This document shows positions 26,869 through 38,500 of a DNA stretch of 64,000 bases, piece after piece. The position numbers were made by a program, and so were the translations under genes. The stretch lies in the NCBI RefSeq assembly GCF_910593785.1, contig NZ_CAJVAP010000009.1, positions 1 through 64,000 of the forward strand, given 5' to 3'. Every line of letters starts with the position of its first letter. The first letter of the stretch is position 1. The notes beneath the pieces are model-generated. The model made no database searches and was not told the origin of the DNA. It saw nothing but the letters and a program-made list of their open reading frames with translations. This DNA is from Leucobacter soli (GTDB lineage: Bacteria; Actinomycetota; Actinomycetes; Actinomycetales; Microbacteriaceae).

Positions 26869-28701
26869 GTGACCATCAACACCCATGAGGGCGAGGAAGT
26901 CACCGTCAAGGACGGCGTGACCTACCACCAGTTCGACGTCGTGATAGTCGGCGCCGGCGGCGCGGGCATGCGCGCCGCCATCGAGGCGGGTCCGAAGGCC
27001 AAGACGGCGGTCATCACCAAGCTCTACCCCACCCGCTCGCACACGGGCGCGGCGCAGGGCGGCATGGCCGCGGCACTCGCGAATGTCGAGGACGACAACT
27101 GGGAATGGCACACCTTCGACACGGTCAAGGGCGGCGACTACCTCGTCGACCAGGATGCCGCCGAGATCCTCGCGAAGGAGGCCATCGACGCGGTCATCGA
27201 CCTCGAGAACATGGGTCTGCCGTTTAACCGGACGCCCGAGGGCAAGATCGACCAGCGCCGCTTCGGCGGTCACACGCGCGACCACGGCAAGGCACCGGTG
27301 CGCCGGGCGTGCTACGCGGCCGACCGCACGGGGCACATGATCCTGCAGACGCTGTTCCAGAACTGCGTCAAGCTGGGCGTGAACTTCTTCAACGAGTACT
27401 ACGTGCTCGATCTCGTGATGACCGGCGAGGGCAAGGACCGCAAGCCCGCCGGGGTCGTGGCCTACGATCTCGCGACCGGGGAGCTGCACGTCTTCCAGGC
27501 CAAGTCGATCGTCTTCGCGACCGGCGGTTTCGGCAAGATCTTCAAGACCACCTCGAACGCGCACACGCTGACCGGGGACGGCGTCGGCATCGTGTGGCGC
27601 AAGGGACTGCCGCTTGAGGACATGGAGTTCTACCAGTTCCATCCGACCGGTCTCGCGGGGCTCGGCATCCTGCTGACCGAGGGCGCGCGCGGCGAGGGAG
27701 CGATCCTGCGCAACGCCAGCGGCGAGCGCTTCATGGAGCGGTACGCGCCCACGATCAAGGACCTGGCGCCGCGCGACATCGTCGCCCGTTGCATGGTGCA
27801 GGAGGTGCTCGACGGCCGCGGCGCCGGCCCGCACAAGGACTACGTCTACCTCGACTGCACCCACCTGGGCGCCGAGGTGCTCGAGACGAAGCTCCCCGAC
27901 ATCACCGAGTTCGCCCGCACCTACCTGGGCGTAGACCCGGTCACCGAGCCCGTGCCGGTGTTCCCGACCGCGCACTACGCGATGGGCGGTATCCCGACGA
28001 ACAACGACGCCGAAGTGCTGATGGACAACGAGACGGTGGTCCCCGGCCTCTACGCCGCGGGCGAGTGCGCCTGCGTGTCGGTGCACGGCTCCAACCGCCT
28101 CGGCACGAACTCGCTGCTCGACATCAACGTCTTCGGCAAGCGCTCGGGCAACAACGCCGCCGACTACGCCAAGGACGCCTCGTTCGTCGACCTGCCCGCC
28201 GACCCGGCGAAGGAGATCCGCGAGCTCGTCGAGCGCTTCCGCACCGGCACCGGCACCGAGCGCGTGGCCGACATCCGCAAGGAGCTGCAGGACGCGATGG
28301 ACCGAGGCGCCCAGGTGTTCCGCACCGAGGAGTCGCTGACCGAGGTGCTCGGGGTGATCCACGATCTGCGCGTGCGCTACCAGGACGTCGGAGTTCAGGA
28401 TCGCGGCAAGCGCTTCAACACCGACCTGCTCGAGGCCATCGAGCTGGGCTTCCTGCTCGACCTCGCCGAGGTGCTCGTCTTCGCCGCGCGCAACCGCAAG
28501 GAGAGCCGCGGCGGGCACATGCGCGACGACTTCCCGAACCGGGACGACGAGAACTACATGAAGCACACCATGGCGTACCTGAGCGGGGACCCCCATTCGG
28601 CGGATCCCGAAGATCACATCAGGCTCGACTGGAAGCCCGTCGTCATGACGAAGAACGAGCAGGGCGAGTTGCGATACCCGCCGCTGGAGAGGAAGTACTA
28701 G
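26869..28701 (+). CDS. sdhA: Succinate dehydrogenase flavoprotein subunit
   Basis: Catalytic subunit of complex II (610 aa), oxidising succinate to fumarate. FAD site [14 protein letters not shown] is near residues 24-37. [15 protein letters not shown] contains the His that covalently binds FAD. The substrate-side segment is [22 protein letters not shown], and the C-terminal signature is [13 protein letters not shown]. Length and ending ([10 protein letters not shown]) are normal. GTG start, 22 nt after sdhD. Confidence 0.97.
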   Translation: MTINTHEGEEVTVKDGVTYHQFDVVIVGAGGAGMRAAIEAGPKAKTAVITKLYPTRSHTGAAQGGMAAALANVEDDNWEWHTFDTVKGGDYLVDQDAAEILAKEAIDAVIDLENMGLPFNRTPEGKIDQRRFGGHTRDHGKAPVRRACYAADRTGHMILQTLFQNCVKLGVNFFNEYYVLDLVMTGEGKDRKPAGVVAYDLATGELHVFQAKSIVFATGGFGKIFKTTSNAHTLTGDGVGIVWRKGLPLEDMEFYQFHPTGLAGLGILLTEGARGEGAILRNASGERFMERYAPTIKDLAPRDIVARCMVQEVLDGRGAGPHKDYVYLDCTHLGAEVLETKLPDITEFARTYLGVDPVTEPVPVFPTAHYAMGGIPTNNDAEVLMDNETVVPGLYAAGECACVSVHGSNRLGTNSLLDINVFGKRSGNNAADYAKDASFVDLPADPAKEIRELVERFRTGTGTERVADIRKELQDAMDRGAQVFRTEESLTEVLGVIHDLRVRYQDVGVQDRGKRFNTDLLEAIELGFLLDLAEVLVFAARNRKESRGGHMRDDFPNRDDENYMKHTMAYLSGDPHSADPEDHIRLDWKPVVMTKNEQGELRYPPLERKY

Positions 28702-28704
28702 GCG

Positions 28705-29493
28705 ATGAGCACCGCTACCACGGACACCGTCACCTCCGAAGGCCCCGGCACGCCTGCCGAGGAGGCGGGTCTCCAGCCCTTCAACGTCACCCTGCTGGTC
28801 CGCCGCTACGACCCCGAGACGGGCCGAGAGGCGTACTGGGAGGACTTCGACGTCGCGATGTACCCGACCGACCGCGTCCTCGATGCGCTGCACCGCATCA
28901 AGTGGGATCAGGACGGGACGCTGTCCTTCCGCCGCTCGTGCGCGCACGGCATCTGCGGATCGGACGCGATGCGGATCAACGGCAAGAACCGGCTCGCCTG
29001 CAAGACGCTGATCAAGGACCTCGACATCTCGAAGCCGATCTACGTCGAGGCGATCAAGGGTCTGCCGCTCGAGAAGGATCTGATCGTCGACATGGAGCCG
29101 TTCTTCGCGGCGTACCGTGCCGTCAATCCGTTCCTTATGGCGGAATCGGCGCCGCCGGCACCCGGCAAGGAGCGCCTGCAGTCGGCCGAGGATCGCGAGC
29201 GCTTCGACGACACCACCAAGTGCATCCTGTGCGCGGCGTGCACCACCTCGTGTCCCGTCTTCTGGACCGACGGCCAGTACTTCGGCCCCGCGGCGATCGT
29301 CAACGCGCACCGCTTCATCTTCGACTCGCGCGACGACAACGCGCAGGTGCGCCTCGACATCCTGAACGACACGGAGGGCGTGTGGCGCTGCCGCACCACC
29401 TTCAACTGCACCGACGCCTGCCCGCGCGGCATCCAGGTCACCCAGGCCATCGCCGAGGTGAAGGCCGCGATCCGCACCGGCCGGACGAACTGA
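28705..29493 (+). CDS. sdhB: Succinate dehydrogenase iron-sulfur subunit
   Basis: Electron-transfer subunit (262 aa). The [2Fe-2S] cysteines lie in SCAHGICGSDAM and NRLAC. The [4Fe-4S] site is CILCAACTTSCPV. CRTTFNCTDACPRGI supplies the [3Fe-4S] cluster and the last ligand. It starts 3 nt after the sdhA stop, so it is translationally coupled. The first ~25 residues are an Ala/Thr/Glu-rich extension. Confidence 0.97.
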   Translation: MSTATTDTVTSEGPGTPAEEAGLQPFNVTLLVRRYDPETGREAYWEDFDVAMYPTDRVLDALHRIKWDQDGTLSFRRSCAHGICGSDAMRINGKNRLACKTLIKDLDISKPIYVEAIKGLPLEKDLIVDMEPFFAAYRAVNPFLMAESAPPAPGKERLQSAEDRERFDDTTKCILCAACTTSCPVFWTDGQYFGPAAIVNAHRFIFDSRDDNAQVRLDILNDTEGVWRCRTTFNCTDACPRGIQVTQAIAEVKAAIRTGRTN

Positions 29494-29516
29494 CGGCGAA
29501 GCGGTCTCCCGCACTC

Positions 29517-29522
29517 TAGACT
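29517..29522 (+). promoter_or_regulatory. -10 box of an apparently leaderless yihY-like gene
   Basis: TAGACT ends 7 nt before the ATG at 29530, so transcription would start at or next to the start codon. No Shine-Dalgarno sequence is present. Confidence 0.4.
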
Positions 29523-29529
29523 CGTCAGC

Positions 29530-30444
29530 ATGACGGACCGGCGCCTCCCCGAGCTTCTCGGGGAGGCGCGATCCTTGTGGCAGCGTCTGCAGCGATTGCG
29601 GCCCTGGCGCGCCTGGTCGCACCTCACCGATGTCGGCGGCAGCGTCCTCTCCGCCGGAATGAGCTACCAGGCGGTGTTCGCCGTGTTCGCGGCGCTCTGG
29701 GTGGGCTTCGGGGTCTTCGGGACCTGGCTGCGCGGGAACGACGAGCTGCTCGAAAGCCTGGTCGAGCAGATCAACCGGATCGTACCCGGGCTGCTCGGCG
29801 ACGACGGAGTGGTCTCGGTCGCTACGCTCCTCGGGCATCGCAGTCTCGACTGGACGAGTGCGGTCGCCGCGGTCTCGCTGCTCTGGGTCACGATCACCTG
29901 GTTCACCGGTACGCGGCGGGCGATCCGCATCATCTTCGGCCTCGAGGTGAAACAGTATCGCAACGCAGTGCTGCTGAAACTCCGCGACCTGCTGCTGGCG
30001 CTGATCTTCCTGGCCGCGCTGGTCGTCTCCGCGGCGCTCACCGTGCTCAGCACCAACATCACCGAGCTCCTGTTCGACTGGCTGGGCGTCGGCCCCGACA
30101 ACTGGCTGCTCAGCGGCCTCGGCGTCACGCTGCGCTATTCGGCGCTGTTCCTCTTCGACGTGCTCATCCTGTTCGCGATCCACTGGCTCCTCGCCGAGAT
30201 CCGCATTCCCGTCTGGGCGCTGCTGCGCGGATGCGTGCTCGGCGGTGCCGCGCTCTTCGGGCTGAAGATCCTCGGTGCGGCACTCCTCGGCGGTGCCTCG
30301 AGCAACCCGCTGCTCGCCTCGTTCGCGGTCATCGTGGGTCTGCTGATCTGGTTCAACCTGGTCTGCCGTTCGCTGCTGCTGACCGCCGCCTGGATCGCCA
30401 CGGGTCAGGATCGCACGCTGGGCGCGCCCGAGGCGACCGCCTGA
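29530..30444 (+). CDS. YihY/BrkB-like integral membrane protein
   Basis: Membrane protein of 304 aa with six hydrophobic helices. GGSVLSAGMSYQAVFAVFAALWVGFGVFG is the typical first helix (the SAGMSYxxxF motif). Later features are GTRRAIRIIFG, ALLRGCVLGGAALFGLKILG and VIVGLLIWFNLVCRSLLLTAAWIA, all usual for the family. Biochemical function is unsettled; the old RNase BN assignment was withdrawn. It follows sdhB by 36 nt but has its own likely promoter. It converges with the sigma-factor fusion gene, whose stop is 3 nt away. Confidence 0.88.
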   Translation: MTDRRLPELLGEARSLWQRLQRLRPWRAWSHLTDVGGSVLSAGMSYQAVFAVFAALWVGFGVFGTWLRGNDELLESLVEQINRIVPGLLGDDGVVSVATLLGHRSLDWTSAVAAVSLLWVTITWFTGTRRAIRIIFGLEVKQYRNAVLLKLRDLLLALIFLAALVVSAALTVLSTNITELLFDWLGVGPDNWLLSGLGVTLRYSALFLFDVLILFAIHWLLAEIRIPVWALLRGCVLGGAALFGLKILGAALLGGASSNPLLASFAVIVGLLIWFNLVCRSLLLTAAWIATGQDRTLGAPEATA

Positions 30445-30447
30445 CCG

Positions 30448-32223
30448 TCAGCCGGTCGTGCCGCCGCAGGCGCTATCCGGGTCGATCCCGGTCCACGGCG
30501 ACTGACGGCCGTCGGGAGTCACCAGCCGGATCTCGATGAACGTGTCGCCGACGGCGAGCCCGGGAAACTCGATCGCCCACTGCGGGAGAAGGTCGGGGCT
30601 GAACCCCCACCAGCCGGGGCTCGGCACGGGGTCGGTGCCGGTGAAGAAGCCGAAGTCGAACGAGTTGCCGTACGGATCGGCGAAGACGCCGTCGGAGAAG
30701 ACATTGCCGGGCTCGACGCCCTCGAGCGCCGGATCGTAGAGCGGATGGAACAGTTCCACGGGCGCGCCGTTCGGCGCGGTCGCGCGGAGGCGGATCAGAC
30801 CGTACTCGTTCGCCTCGCCGAGCAGGATGGAGCTCTCGCCCGCGAACGAGCAGACGTACCCCGGGGTCAGCGACGGATCTGCTTCGTCGACGGGCGGCTC
30901 CGGCTCGCTCGGGCCGCCGTTCGAATCGTCGTCGCCGTCGTCCTCTCCGCCGTCGCCGTTGTCGCCGTTGTCTCCGTTGTTGTCGTTGTCGTCGTCGTCG
31001 TCGTCCGTGCCGTTGTCGTCGCGGCGCTCGCGATGGCCTGCGGCGCCCTCGTCATCGTCTGGATCGTCCTCGGAGTCGGCGGCGGGCTCCGGGTCCGTCG
31101 CCGTCCGATGGGTCCGCAGCATCGCGGTCTCGATGTCGAGGTCGTCGATCGGTTCATCCGAGGCGACGAGGCGCTCGTCCGCAGCCGCGGCCGGGGAACC
31201 GATCGCGGGGTCCGGGGCCACCAGGTTCGAGACGACGAGAGCGATGACTCCGGCCACGGCCGCAGCAGCGGCCACGGTGCCGGTCAGGACGGCCGCGGTC
31301 GCGACTCCGCCCGCCGCGGCGCCGGTTCCGATCCCCGCGCCGGCGGTCATCGCGCCGCTGCCTGCCGTCGTGCCGCCGCCGCCGGCGGATCCCGCTCCTG
31401 ACGCGGTCCCGGCCCCGGCGCCCGCTGCGGCTCCGGCCTCGAGTCCCAGACGGGAGAAGAGCGCGGCGGTGCCGGATCCGCCGAGGAACAGGCCGGCCAG
31501 GATGAGTCCGAGGCGTCGGTTGAGCGTCGCGGACTCGGCGGCGGCTGCGGCGCAGTTCGAGCAGTCGCCCAGGTGGGCCTCCACGTTGCGCGCGGCCCGC
31601 GCCGTGAGCTTGCCGCGCTGGAAGCGCTGCAGATGATCCAGCGTCGTGCGGCACTCGGCTGCGCTCAGCTCGCGGTTGACGTGCGCGCCGACCCAGGCCG
31701 AGCGCAGAGCGTCCTTCGCCCTCACGGCGAGCGCAGAGGTCGCATTGGGAGACAGCCCGATGAGACGCGCAGCCTCTCGCGGGGCCAAGCCCTCGACCTC
31801 GGTGTACCAGAGCACGGCCTGCCAGCGTTCGTCGAGCCCGGCGAACGCCTCCGCGACCGCGTTCAGGTCGAACGCGTTGTCCTCCCAGGGCCCGGCTTCG
31901 TGGAGGTCGGGGATCTGGTCGAGCTCGTCGGAAGGGCGCTCCCGCGATCGGAACTGATCGGCCGCGATCGTCCGGATCACCTGATAGAGGTAGGGGCGGA
32001 AAGCGCCGCGCGGGCCGCGGCCGTCGATGACGAGTTCGAAGATCTTGAGATAGGCGGCCGACACCAGGTCGTCCGGGTCGAGGCTCGGGGCGAGTCCGCG
32101 TGCGGCCGCCATCGCGGCGCCTCGATGGCGATCCCAGAGCAGCGAGAACGCATCGGTGCTCCCGTCGCGGCATGCGTCGAGCAGCTCACCGTCGGATGAC
32201 GCACCCCATCGTCTCTTCGGCAC
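30448..32223 (-). CDS. Single-chain ECF sigma factor / zinc-finger anti-sigma / membrane / ectodomain protein
   Basis: Protein of 591 aa. Sigma region 2 (about 15-95: DAFSLLWDRH, DPDDLVSAAYLKIFELV, FRPYLYQVIRTIAADQFRSR) and region 4 (about 130-185: LDERWQAVLWYTEVEGLAPREAARLIGLS) form an ECF sigma factor. A zinc-finger anti-sigma motif follows: His217-x3-Cys221-x2-Cys224. Then come a hydrophobic stretch, a Gly/Ala linker, a TM helix (about 308-335), a very acidic Asp/Asn/Gly linker (380-435) and an extracytoplasmic domain (450-591) with two cysteines (Cys458, Cys586). GTG 32223 was chosen because GGGAGGA is 6-7 nt upstream; ATG 32244 is possible. It diverges from a giant surface-protein gene, its likely target. 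Confidence 0.82.
   Translation of the reverse strand: MPKRRWGASSDGELLDACRDGSTDAFSLLWDRHRGAAMAAARGLAPSLDPDDLVSAAYLKIFELVIDGRGPRGAFRPYLYQVIRTIAADQFRSRERPSDELDQIPDLHEAGPWEDNAFDLNAVAEAFAGLDERWQAVLWYTEVEGLAPREAARLIGLSPNATSALAVRAKDALRSAWVGAHVNRELSAAECRTTLDHLQRFQRGKLTARAARNVEAHLGDCSNCAAAAAESATLNRRLGLILAGLFLGGSGTAALFSRLGLEAGAAAGAGAGTASGAGSAGGGGTTAGSGAMTAGAGIGTGAAAGGVATAAVLTGTVAAAAAVAGVIALVVSNLVAPDPAIGSPAAAADERLVASDEPIDDLDIETAMLRTHRTATDPEPAADSEDDPDDDEGAAGHRERRDDNGTDDDDDDNDNNGDNGDNGDGGEDDGDDDSNGGPSEPEPPVDEADPSLTPGYVCSFAGESSILLGEANEYGLIRLRATAPNGAPVELFHPLYDPALEGVEPGNVFSDGVFADPYGNSFDFGFFTGTDPVPSPGWWGFSPDLLPQWAIEFPGLAVGDTFIEIRLVTPDGRQSPWTGIDPDSACGGTTG
30924..31020. repeat. Trinucleotide-rich tract encoding the acidic linker
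   Basis: Dense GTC/GTT/GCC triplets, including six consecutive GTC at 30988-31005, encode Asp/Asn/Gly runs in the sigma-fusion protein. Being triplet-based, length changes would keep the frame. Confidence 0.7.
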
Positions 32224-32430
32224 TGCGAGTCCTCCCAAACTCATCTCGTACCCGTGCCCGACACTCCGCCGTGAAGCGTGTACCGAGCGTGCCGGCCCTG
32301 ACCGGCGAATCCCCAAGCATCCATTATGCGGTATTCGACCTGCGATGCCGATTCGGCCGAAGAAAACGGCAAGGCATCGAAGAATTCTCAGAACGCGCGT
32401 CACGATTCGCAGTGCGCACCGTGTTATCGG

Positions 32431-32487
32431 GTGCCCGGCCTCTGCGCGGAATCCCCCAAGGAGTACCCATGCGCAGGGGCCGGGTAC
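32431..32487 (+). promoter_or_regulatory. Long leader hairpin upstream of the giant surface-protein gene
   Basis: Arms 32431-32447 and 32471-32487 can form a 17-bp stem (two G-U pairs) around a 23-nt loop, 41 nt before the ATG at 32529. The rest of the 305-bp divergent gap (32224-32528) holds a relatively AT-rich patch at 32310-32400 and no gene I can support. Confidence 0.4.
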
Positions 32488-32528
32488 GATCCGCCGGTCT
32501 CGGCAGGGTCCGCATTCGGGGAGGAATC

Positions 32529-35500
32529 ATGGGGAACAATCGTCATATCGTCGGCATGCGCTCGGTGCGCGGAGCACACCGTGCGTTCGGCCGTGCGATC
32601 GTCCGCACCGTGGCGGGAGCGCTCTCGGTGCTGCTCGTCGGCTCGGCGATGGCGCTCGGCGCCGGAGTCGCACCGGTCCGCGCGATGGAGGGCGCCACGC
32701 TGCAACTGGTGAAGAAGGTCGACGGACAGAAGGAGCGCCTGGACCTCAGCCCTGGCGACACCGTCGAGTACCGCATCGACTTCAGTGTCGAGGACGAGGA
32801 CGCCGATTCCCCCGTCACCATCGTGGACCGACTGCCCGCGGAGTTCGCCGGCTGGAGGATCAGCAACCTGACGGCCACGGTCGGCGGTTCGACGACCGGC
32901 GTCACCCTGGAGCTCCCCGGCGTCGTCGATCCGGGCCCGGCTTCGCCGTCACCGGCCGAGGGCACGCTCGGCGCCGACGCCGGCGACCTCACGATCACGG
33001 TCGGGGTCGCCCTTCCGGTGCAGGCGGGAGAGGGGAACGCGAGCGGACTCGGGATGTCGACGGGCAAGCAGGGCGTGCTCCGCTACCGTCTGACCGTTCC
33101 CGAGGGCATCTCGCCGCTCGACCCGGCCCTCGACCGCCCGCTCGTGAACACCGCCACCTTCTCCGCGAAGTCGGGAGCACAGGATCTCAGCACCGAGGAC
33201 ACGGCGACCATCTCGATCGAGGTTCCGATCGAGGCCGATGTCGAACCGCGCAAGACCTGGGCGCCGGCCGGGCAGGACTTCCAACCGGGCCGGAGCTCCC
33301 AGCTCGTCATCGGCGCCGTGCAGGCCTCGAACGTGGACGCCTCCCGCCTGAGCCTGCAGGATCCCGCCGATCCCGCGCTTGCCCCTGACGGCGCGACGGC
33401 GCTGCACGCCGACAACCCGTTCAACTACGTCGACTTCGCCGGCTTCGCCTCCCCGAGCGACCCGACGACGAACCTGCCCGCCGGGGCGACCGCTGCCGCC
33501 GTGCAGGTGTACCGTCTCGCCGACGGCGCCTGGAACTGGGCGGACTGGGACGCCGCGATCCCGAACGACCGGATCGCCGGCGTGCGCACGAGCTACACCG
33601 GAGCCATCCCGCCGGGGACCGAGGCCTCGCAGGGCTTCGCCGTGGAGCAGCGGGCGACGCATCGCTCGACCGGCGAGAGCCTCTCCGCCGGCTACGAGAT
33701 CGAGAACGACGTCCGCGCCACCGTGGAGGTCGCCGATCATCCCGCCGTCTCGAAGGAGACCGAAGCACCGTTCGCGGTCGGCGCCGAACGCATCGAGGTC
33801 GACGCCCAGAAGCGCTTCTACGCGCTGCCCGACGGCGACGAGACCGCCAACCTGACGGGGATCACCGCGGGCGACTCGGTCGGGGTCGTGCTGCGCGCGA
33901 TCAACCGCGAGGCACCGCGGAGCACCGTGCTCGACCGTCTGATCGTCAAGGAGCCCGGAGCGGGCTCGGATGCGCGCTTCTTCGGCGCCGACCTCGTCTT
34001 CGACGGCTTCGGCGACGATACGAGCGCGATCTGGCCGACCGGTGCGACGCAGGCGGAGGTGACCTGGGAGCACCCGGGCGGGCCCACCACGGTCGCTGTA
34101 CCGGAAGGCGATCCGCTTCCCGCGGCCCCGGCCGGCGCGACCGGTTTCGAGATCGCGTTCACCGGAGCCATCGAACCCGGCGCGTACAGCGAGATCCGCT
34201 ACGAGCTGCGCTCGAACCCGGCCGAGACCTTCGTCCCGGCCGGTGGAACCGCCGGCCCGTTCGTCAATGCGATCGACGTGGTCGGCGAGCGCGCCGGGCT
34301 GGACCCCGACGATGCGGGTGCGAGCGCCACCGTCTCGTACGTCGCCCCCCGGATCGACGTTGAGATCGACAAGCGGGTGGGCCCGGGCACGGTGCTGCCC
34401 GGCCAGACGGTGATCGTGCAGCTCGACACCGAGGTCTCGACCGCGGGCGGGCGGACCAAGCCGACCAGGATCGTGGTCGAGGACGTCATGCCCGAGGCGC
34501 CCGCCGGAGCCGGAACGTTCTGGGACGCCTTCGACGCGAAGCAGATCCTGCCCCCCATCAGCCGCCCGACCAACGGCGGCGAACAGGCGACGCTGACCAT
34601 CGAGCGACGCGGCGCGAGCGGCGCCTGGCACGTGCTGGCGACCGACCCCGACGAGAACGCCGCGATCGACGTGCCGACCGGCACGACCGGCCTGCGCTTC
34701 GTCTACGAGAACACGGCGGGCCTCTCGCAGGCGACGTACGTGAAGCCGAACATCTCGTTCACGGCGCGTACGCACACCCGGACCGCGGGGGAGCCGACCT
34801 CCGGCACCTTCGACAGCCCGGTGCGCTACGAGAACACGGCGACGGCCACGGGCACGGGCGAGCTCGACTCCCGCGTCGTCACCGGTTCCGACGAGGATCG
34901 CATCGACGTCGGCATCCGCGGCACCGAGGGCGGCACGGGCCCCGGCCCGGGCGGCGTCTGGGCGGCGAAGCAGTGGGCGCACGACTACCTGACCTCGCAG
35001 TCGGGCGCGACCTCCTCGACGGTCCAGTCGTGGGCCGTCGCCAGGGACGGATACCGGACGGTCGAGCTGCAGGACCCTGCGAGCCCGTCGGCGACCGGAG
35101 CCGGCACGGTGTTCGAGGCCTTCGACCTGACGCACATCCGACCGATCGGCTATGAGGCCCCGGCAGGCAGCGGGACGATCGATCCGCTGCTGCGGTGGGA
35201 CACCGTCGCGGCCGTGGAGCTCTGGGACGGAACGAGCTGGAACCCGGTCTCCCCGCCCGCCGGCGGCTGGATGGGAGCGAACGGTTTCGTCGGACACGAG
35301 TTGACCGCATCGCAGCGCGCCAGCGCGCTCGGCGTGCGCCTGGTGGTCGAGGAGAACACAGCCGCACGGCAGGCCGCGCACGACCCGCAGGATCCGGACC
35401 TCACCGCGCCCGAGCCGGGCAGCGGCGTGACGGCCTCGGCGGACACCCGCTCGTTCCGCCTCGACTGGCAGTTGCGCGACACGGCCCGCACGGCCGACGG

Positions 35501-38500
35501 CTCGCTCAAGTGGGTCAAGGAGACGGGCACCGCGTTCAACTGCGGTGCCGCAGCCGACGGCTGCGTCGACAACACGTTCGGGGTCGTCGCTCACCCCGAG
35601 ACTGGTGAGCCGGTGCGCGCCGGCGGCAACGACACCATCCAGCTCGTAGACGGGACGACGAACGTCGGTCTGGGCAAGCTGGTGCGCCCGCTGCCGACGA
35701 GCGGCTCCACCCCCTCCGCCGACAGCATCGGCCTCGTCGCGCCGAACCCCGGCGAGCTGGAGCAGGCCGACTACCCCCGCGCGCGCTACACACTGACGGC
35801 GAGGAACTCCTCGACGCAGCCGCAGGGGTCGCGCGGGGCCATGAAGCTCGGCAAGATCCGCGTCACCGACACGTCGACCGCCTGCGGGGCGACCTGTCCG
35901 CTCCCCGCCTCGACCCTCGACTTCGCGTCGTCGCCGTTCGCGGGCCGCGACTTCGCGAACGAGGTCGCGAGCATCGACGGGAACCACTTCGACGAGTTCG
36001 ACCTGACCGGCGTGGGCTTCGGCACCCTGCCCGGCTACATCGACGCCGCCGAGAGCACCGTAGAGCTGTGGCTCTACGACGGCACGCCGTCGGGCACGAC
36101 CCGGGTCTTCACCCTGCAGCAGGCGATCTCGGAGGCCGAGGCCTTCGTCGACGCGCTGCCGAACGCCATCGGGATCGCGGTGACCTACTCGGGCACCGAC
36201 CCCGGGCTGAACGGCAACCGGATCCTGGTGGGCGACGACCTCGTCATGCACCTCGACGTGCGGCTGCGCGCCACGGAGCGACTGAGCGGCCGTCCCGTGC
36301 AGGGCGGCGAGTCGGGCAGCGCCGTGAACGTGCCGAACACGGCGCTGGCGCGCGGATGGGACGCCGTCGTCGACCCGTCGACGCAGCCGACCGACACCGA
36401 CGGGGCGAACATCGAGCTCACCCAGGCGCGCGTGCGCGTCGGGCTCGAGAAGTCGATCTCGGTCGATCACGGCGACTCGAGCGATCGGACGATCCTCGAG
36501 ACCGACCCGCAGGCGCCCGTGAACGTGCGGTTGACCGCCGATCCGGACGGGTCGACCGCGCCGCTCGACACGCTGCGGATCGAGGATCGCACCGCGTCGT
36601 TCTGGGACCGTTTCGCGTTCGTCTCGTTCGGCACGCCGACGCATCCGACGGATGCGGATTCGGCGCGGCTCGAGGTGATCGTCGACGGGGACTGGGAGGT
36701 CTTCGCCGACTACACCGGCGACCTCGACGAGATCCGGGGCGTGAGGGCGACATTCTCGCGGACCACGGGCAACGGCCTGTTCCCGCAGGGCGCCACGTCG
36801 TGGAACGCATCGTGGGGCACCGCGACGCTGCCGTTCACGGTCGTGCTGCGCGACGACGCCGCCGTCGACTGGAGCGACGACCAGGAGGAGAACCTGGCGA
36901 CCGCATTCGCCGAGAACGAAGAGTACGGCGAGGCGGAGGCCGAAGACGACGACCGGGTCGTCTTCTCACCCGGCACGAACGCGATCGAGGTGATCAAACG
37001 GGCGCCGAACGACACCGGCGATCACCGCATCGATCCGCTCGTGAGCCTGCCCTGGCGACTCGTGTTCACCAACACCGGAACCGGCTATCTGCCGGTCACG
37101 AAGGTGACCGACGCCCTGCCCGCGGCCCTCGACTGGGACGGAGAGCAGCCGACGGTGAACGTGACGCCCGGCGACTCGGGCAGCGGCTTGGGCGAGGACC
37201 CGAGCATCGAACTGAGCGCCGACGGGCGAAACCTGGTCTTCGCGTGGCCGGCCGGGCAGCGGATGCACCCGGGCGAGCGGGTGGAGGTCGAGCTCGGCCT
37301 CATCCTGCAGCCGGTGGGCGCCGGCCAGCGCGCCACCAACGGGCTGATCGTCGAGACCGGCGTGCCGCTCGACACCTGCACGCAACCCAGGACGCACGGA
37401 CAGGATCCGCAGGCCCCGACCGCCGAGAACCTCTGCACGAACAACAACTTCGTGGAGCCCGAGGCCGGCACGGTCATCGGCGCGCGGAAGACGGTCAACG
37501 GGGAGCCCGCCGAGACGCTCGGCGAGCACCTGGTCTCGGGCGCGCTCGACGTGCGCACCGACGAGGAGTGCGCGGCGGGCAACTTCCTGCCCATCGGCTC
37601 GGACTACACGCGCAACCCCTGCGCCTCGTACACGGCCGTCGGCGCGACCGACACCTGGAAGCTCGAGAACATGAACGTCGGCACCAACGCGCTCTCGCGC
37701 ATGACGATCGTGGACATGCTGCCGAACCCGGGCGACAAGATGCTCGCCGGCGGCGCCGCGCGCACCTCGACGTTCCGGCCCGTGCTCGTCGATCCCTCCG
37801 CCATCCGCCTCACGGGTCTGCCCGACGGCGCGGTCTACACGGTGGAAGTCACGACGAACCCCGCCGCCTGCGTGGGTGCGGGCTCCGGCTCGCTCTGGCT
37901 GGCCGACCCCGAGTGCTCGGACACGACGGCGAACCCCGCCAACATCTGGACGCTGCTCGACGACTACACCGGCGAGATCCGCGACATCGTGGGGCTCCGA
38001 TTCAAGGTCGACATGACCGCGAACGCCCTGCCGCCCGCGGGCAGCGTCGTCGTCGAGTTCGAGACCGTGAACCGCGTCATCGACCAGTCCGACGCCGGCC
38101 TGCAGCCGACGCTCGAGCAGTTCGCGGAGCGCCAGTTCGCCTGGAACCAGAACGGCCTGATCGCCTGGGACACGGCGGGCAACCGCGTCAACCTGCCGAA
38201 GGCCCCCCAGCGCGCGGGCGTCACCGTCAAGACCGGCTCGCTGGTCGTGACGAAGCAGGTGCAGGGCGAGGGCGCGGACAACGCTCCCGACGAGTTCCCC
38301 GTCGAACTCGTGTGCACCGTGCCGAGCGGTGCCGCCGATCCTGCGCGGGTGCCGCTCGACATGGGCGAGCACGCGACCCTGTCGGTGCCGAAGAACGGCT
38401 CGGTCACGGTGGACGGCATCCCCGTCGGCGCGGACTGCACGGCACGCGAGACCGGCGAGGTCGGCGCGCACGGCGAGGTCGGGCGTTCGATCGAGACGGC

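Noticed and set aside
26779-30183. 1134-codon open frame antisense to sdhA/sdhB
   Set aside because: It covers well-identified genes on the other strand and has no domain features.
32949-36644. 1231-codon open frame antisense to the giant surface protein
   Set aside because: No recognisable domain, composition typical of a complementary-strand artefact, no supporting start or operon context.
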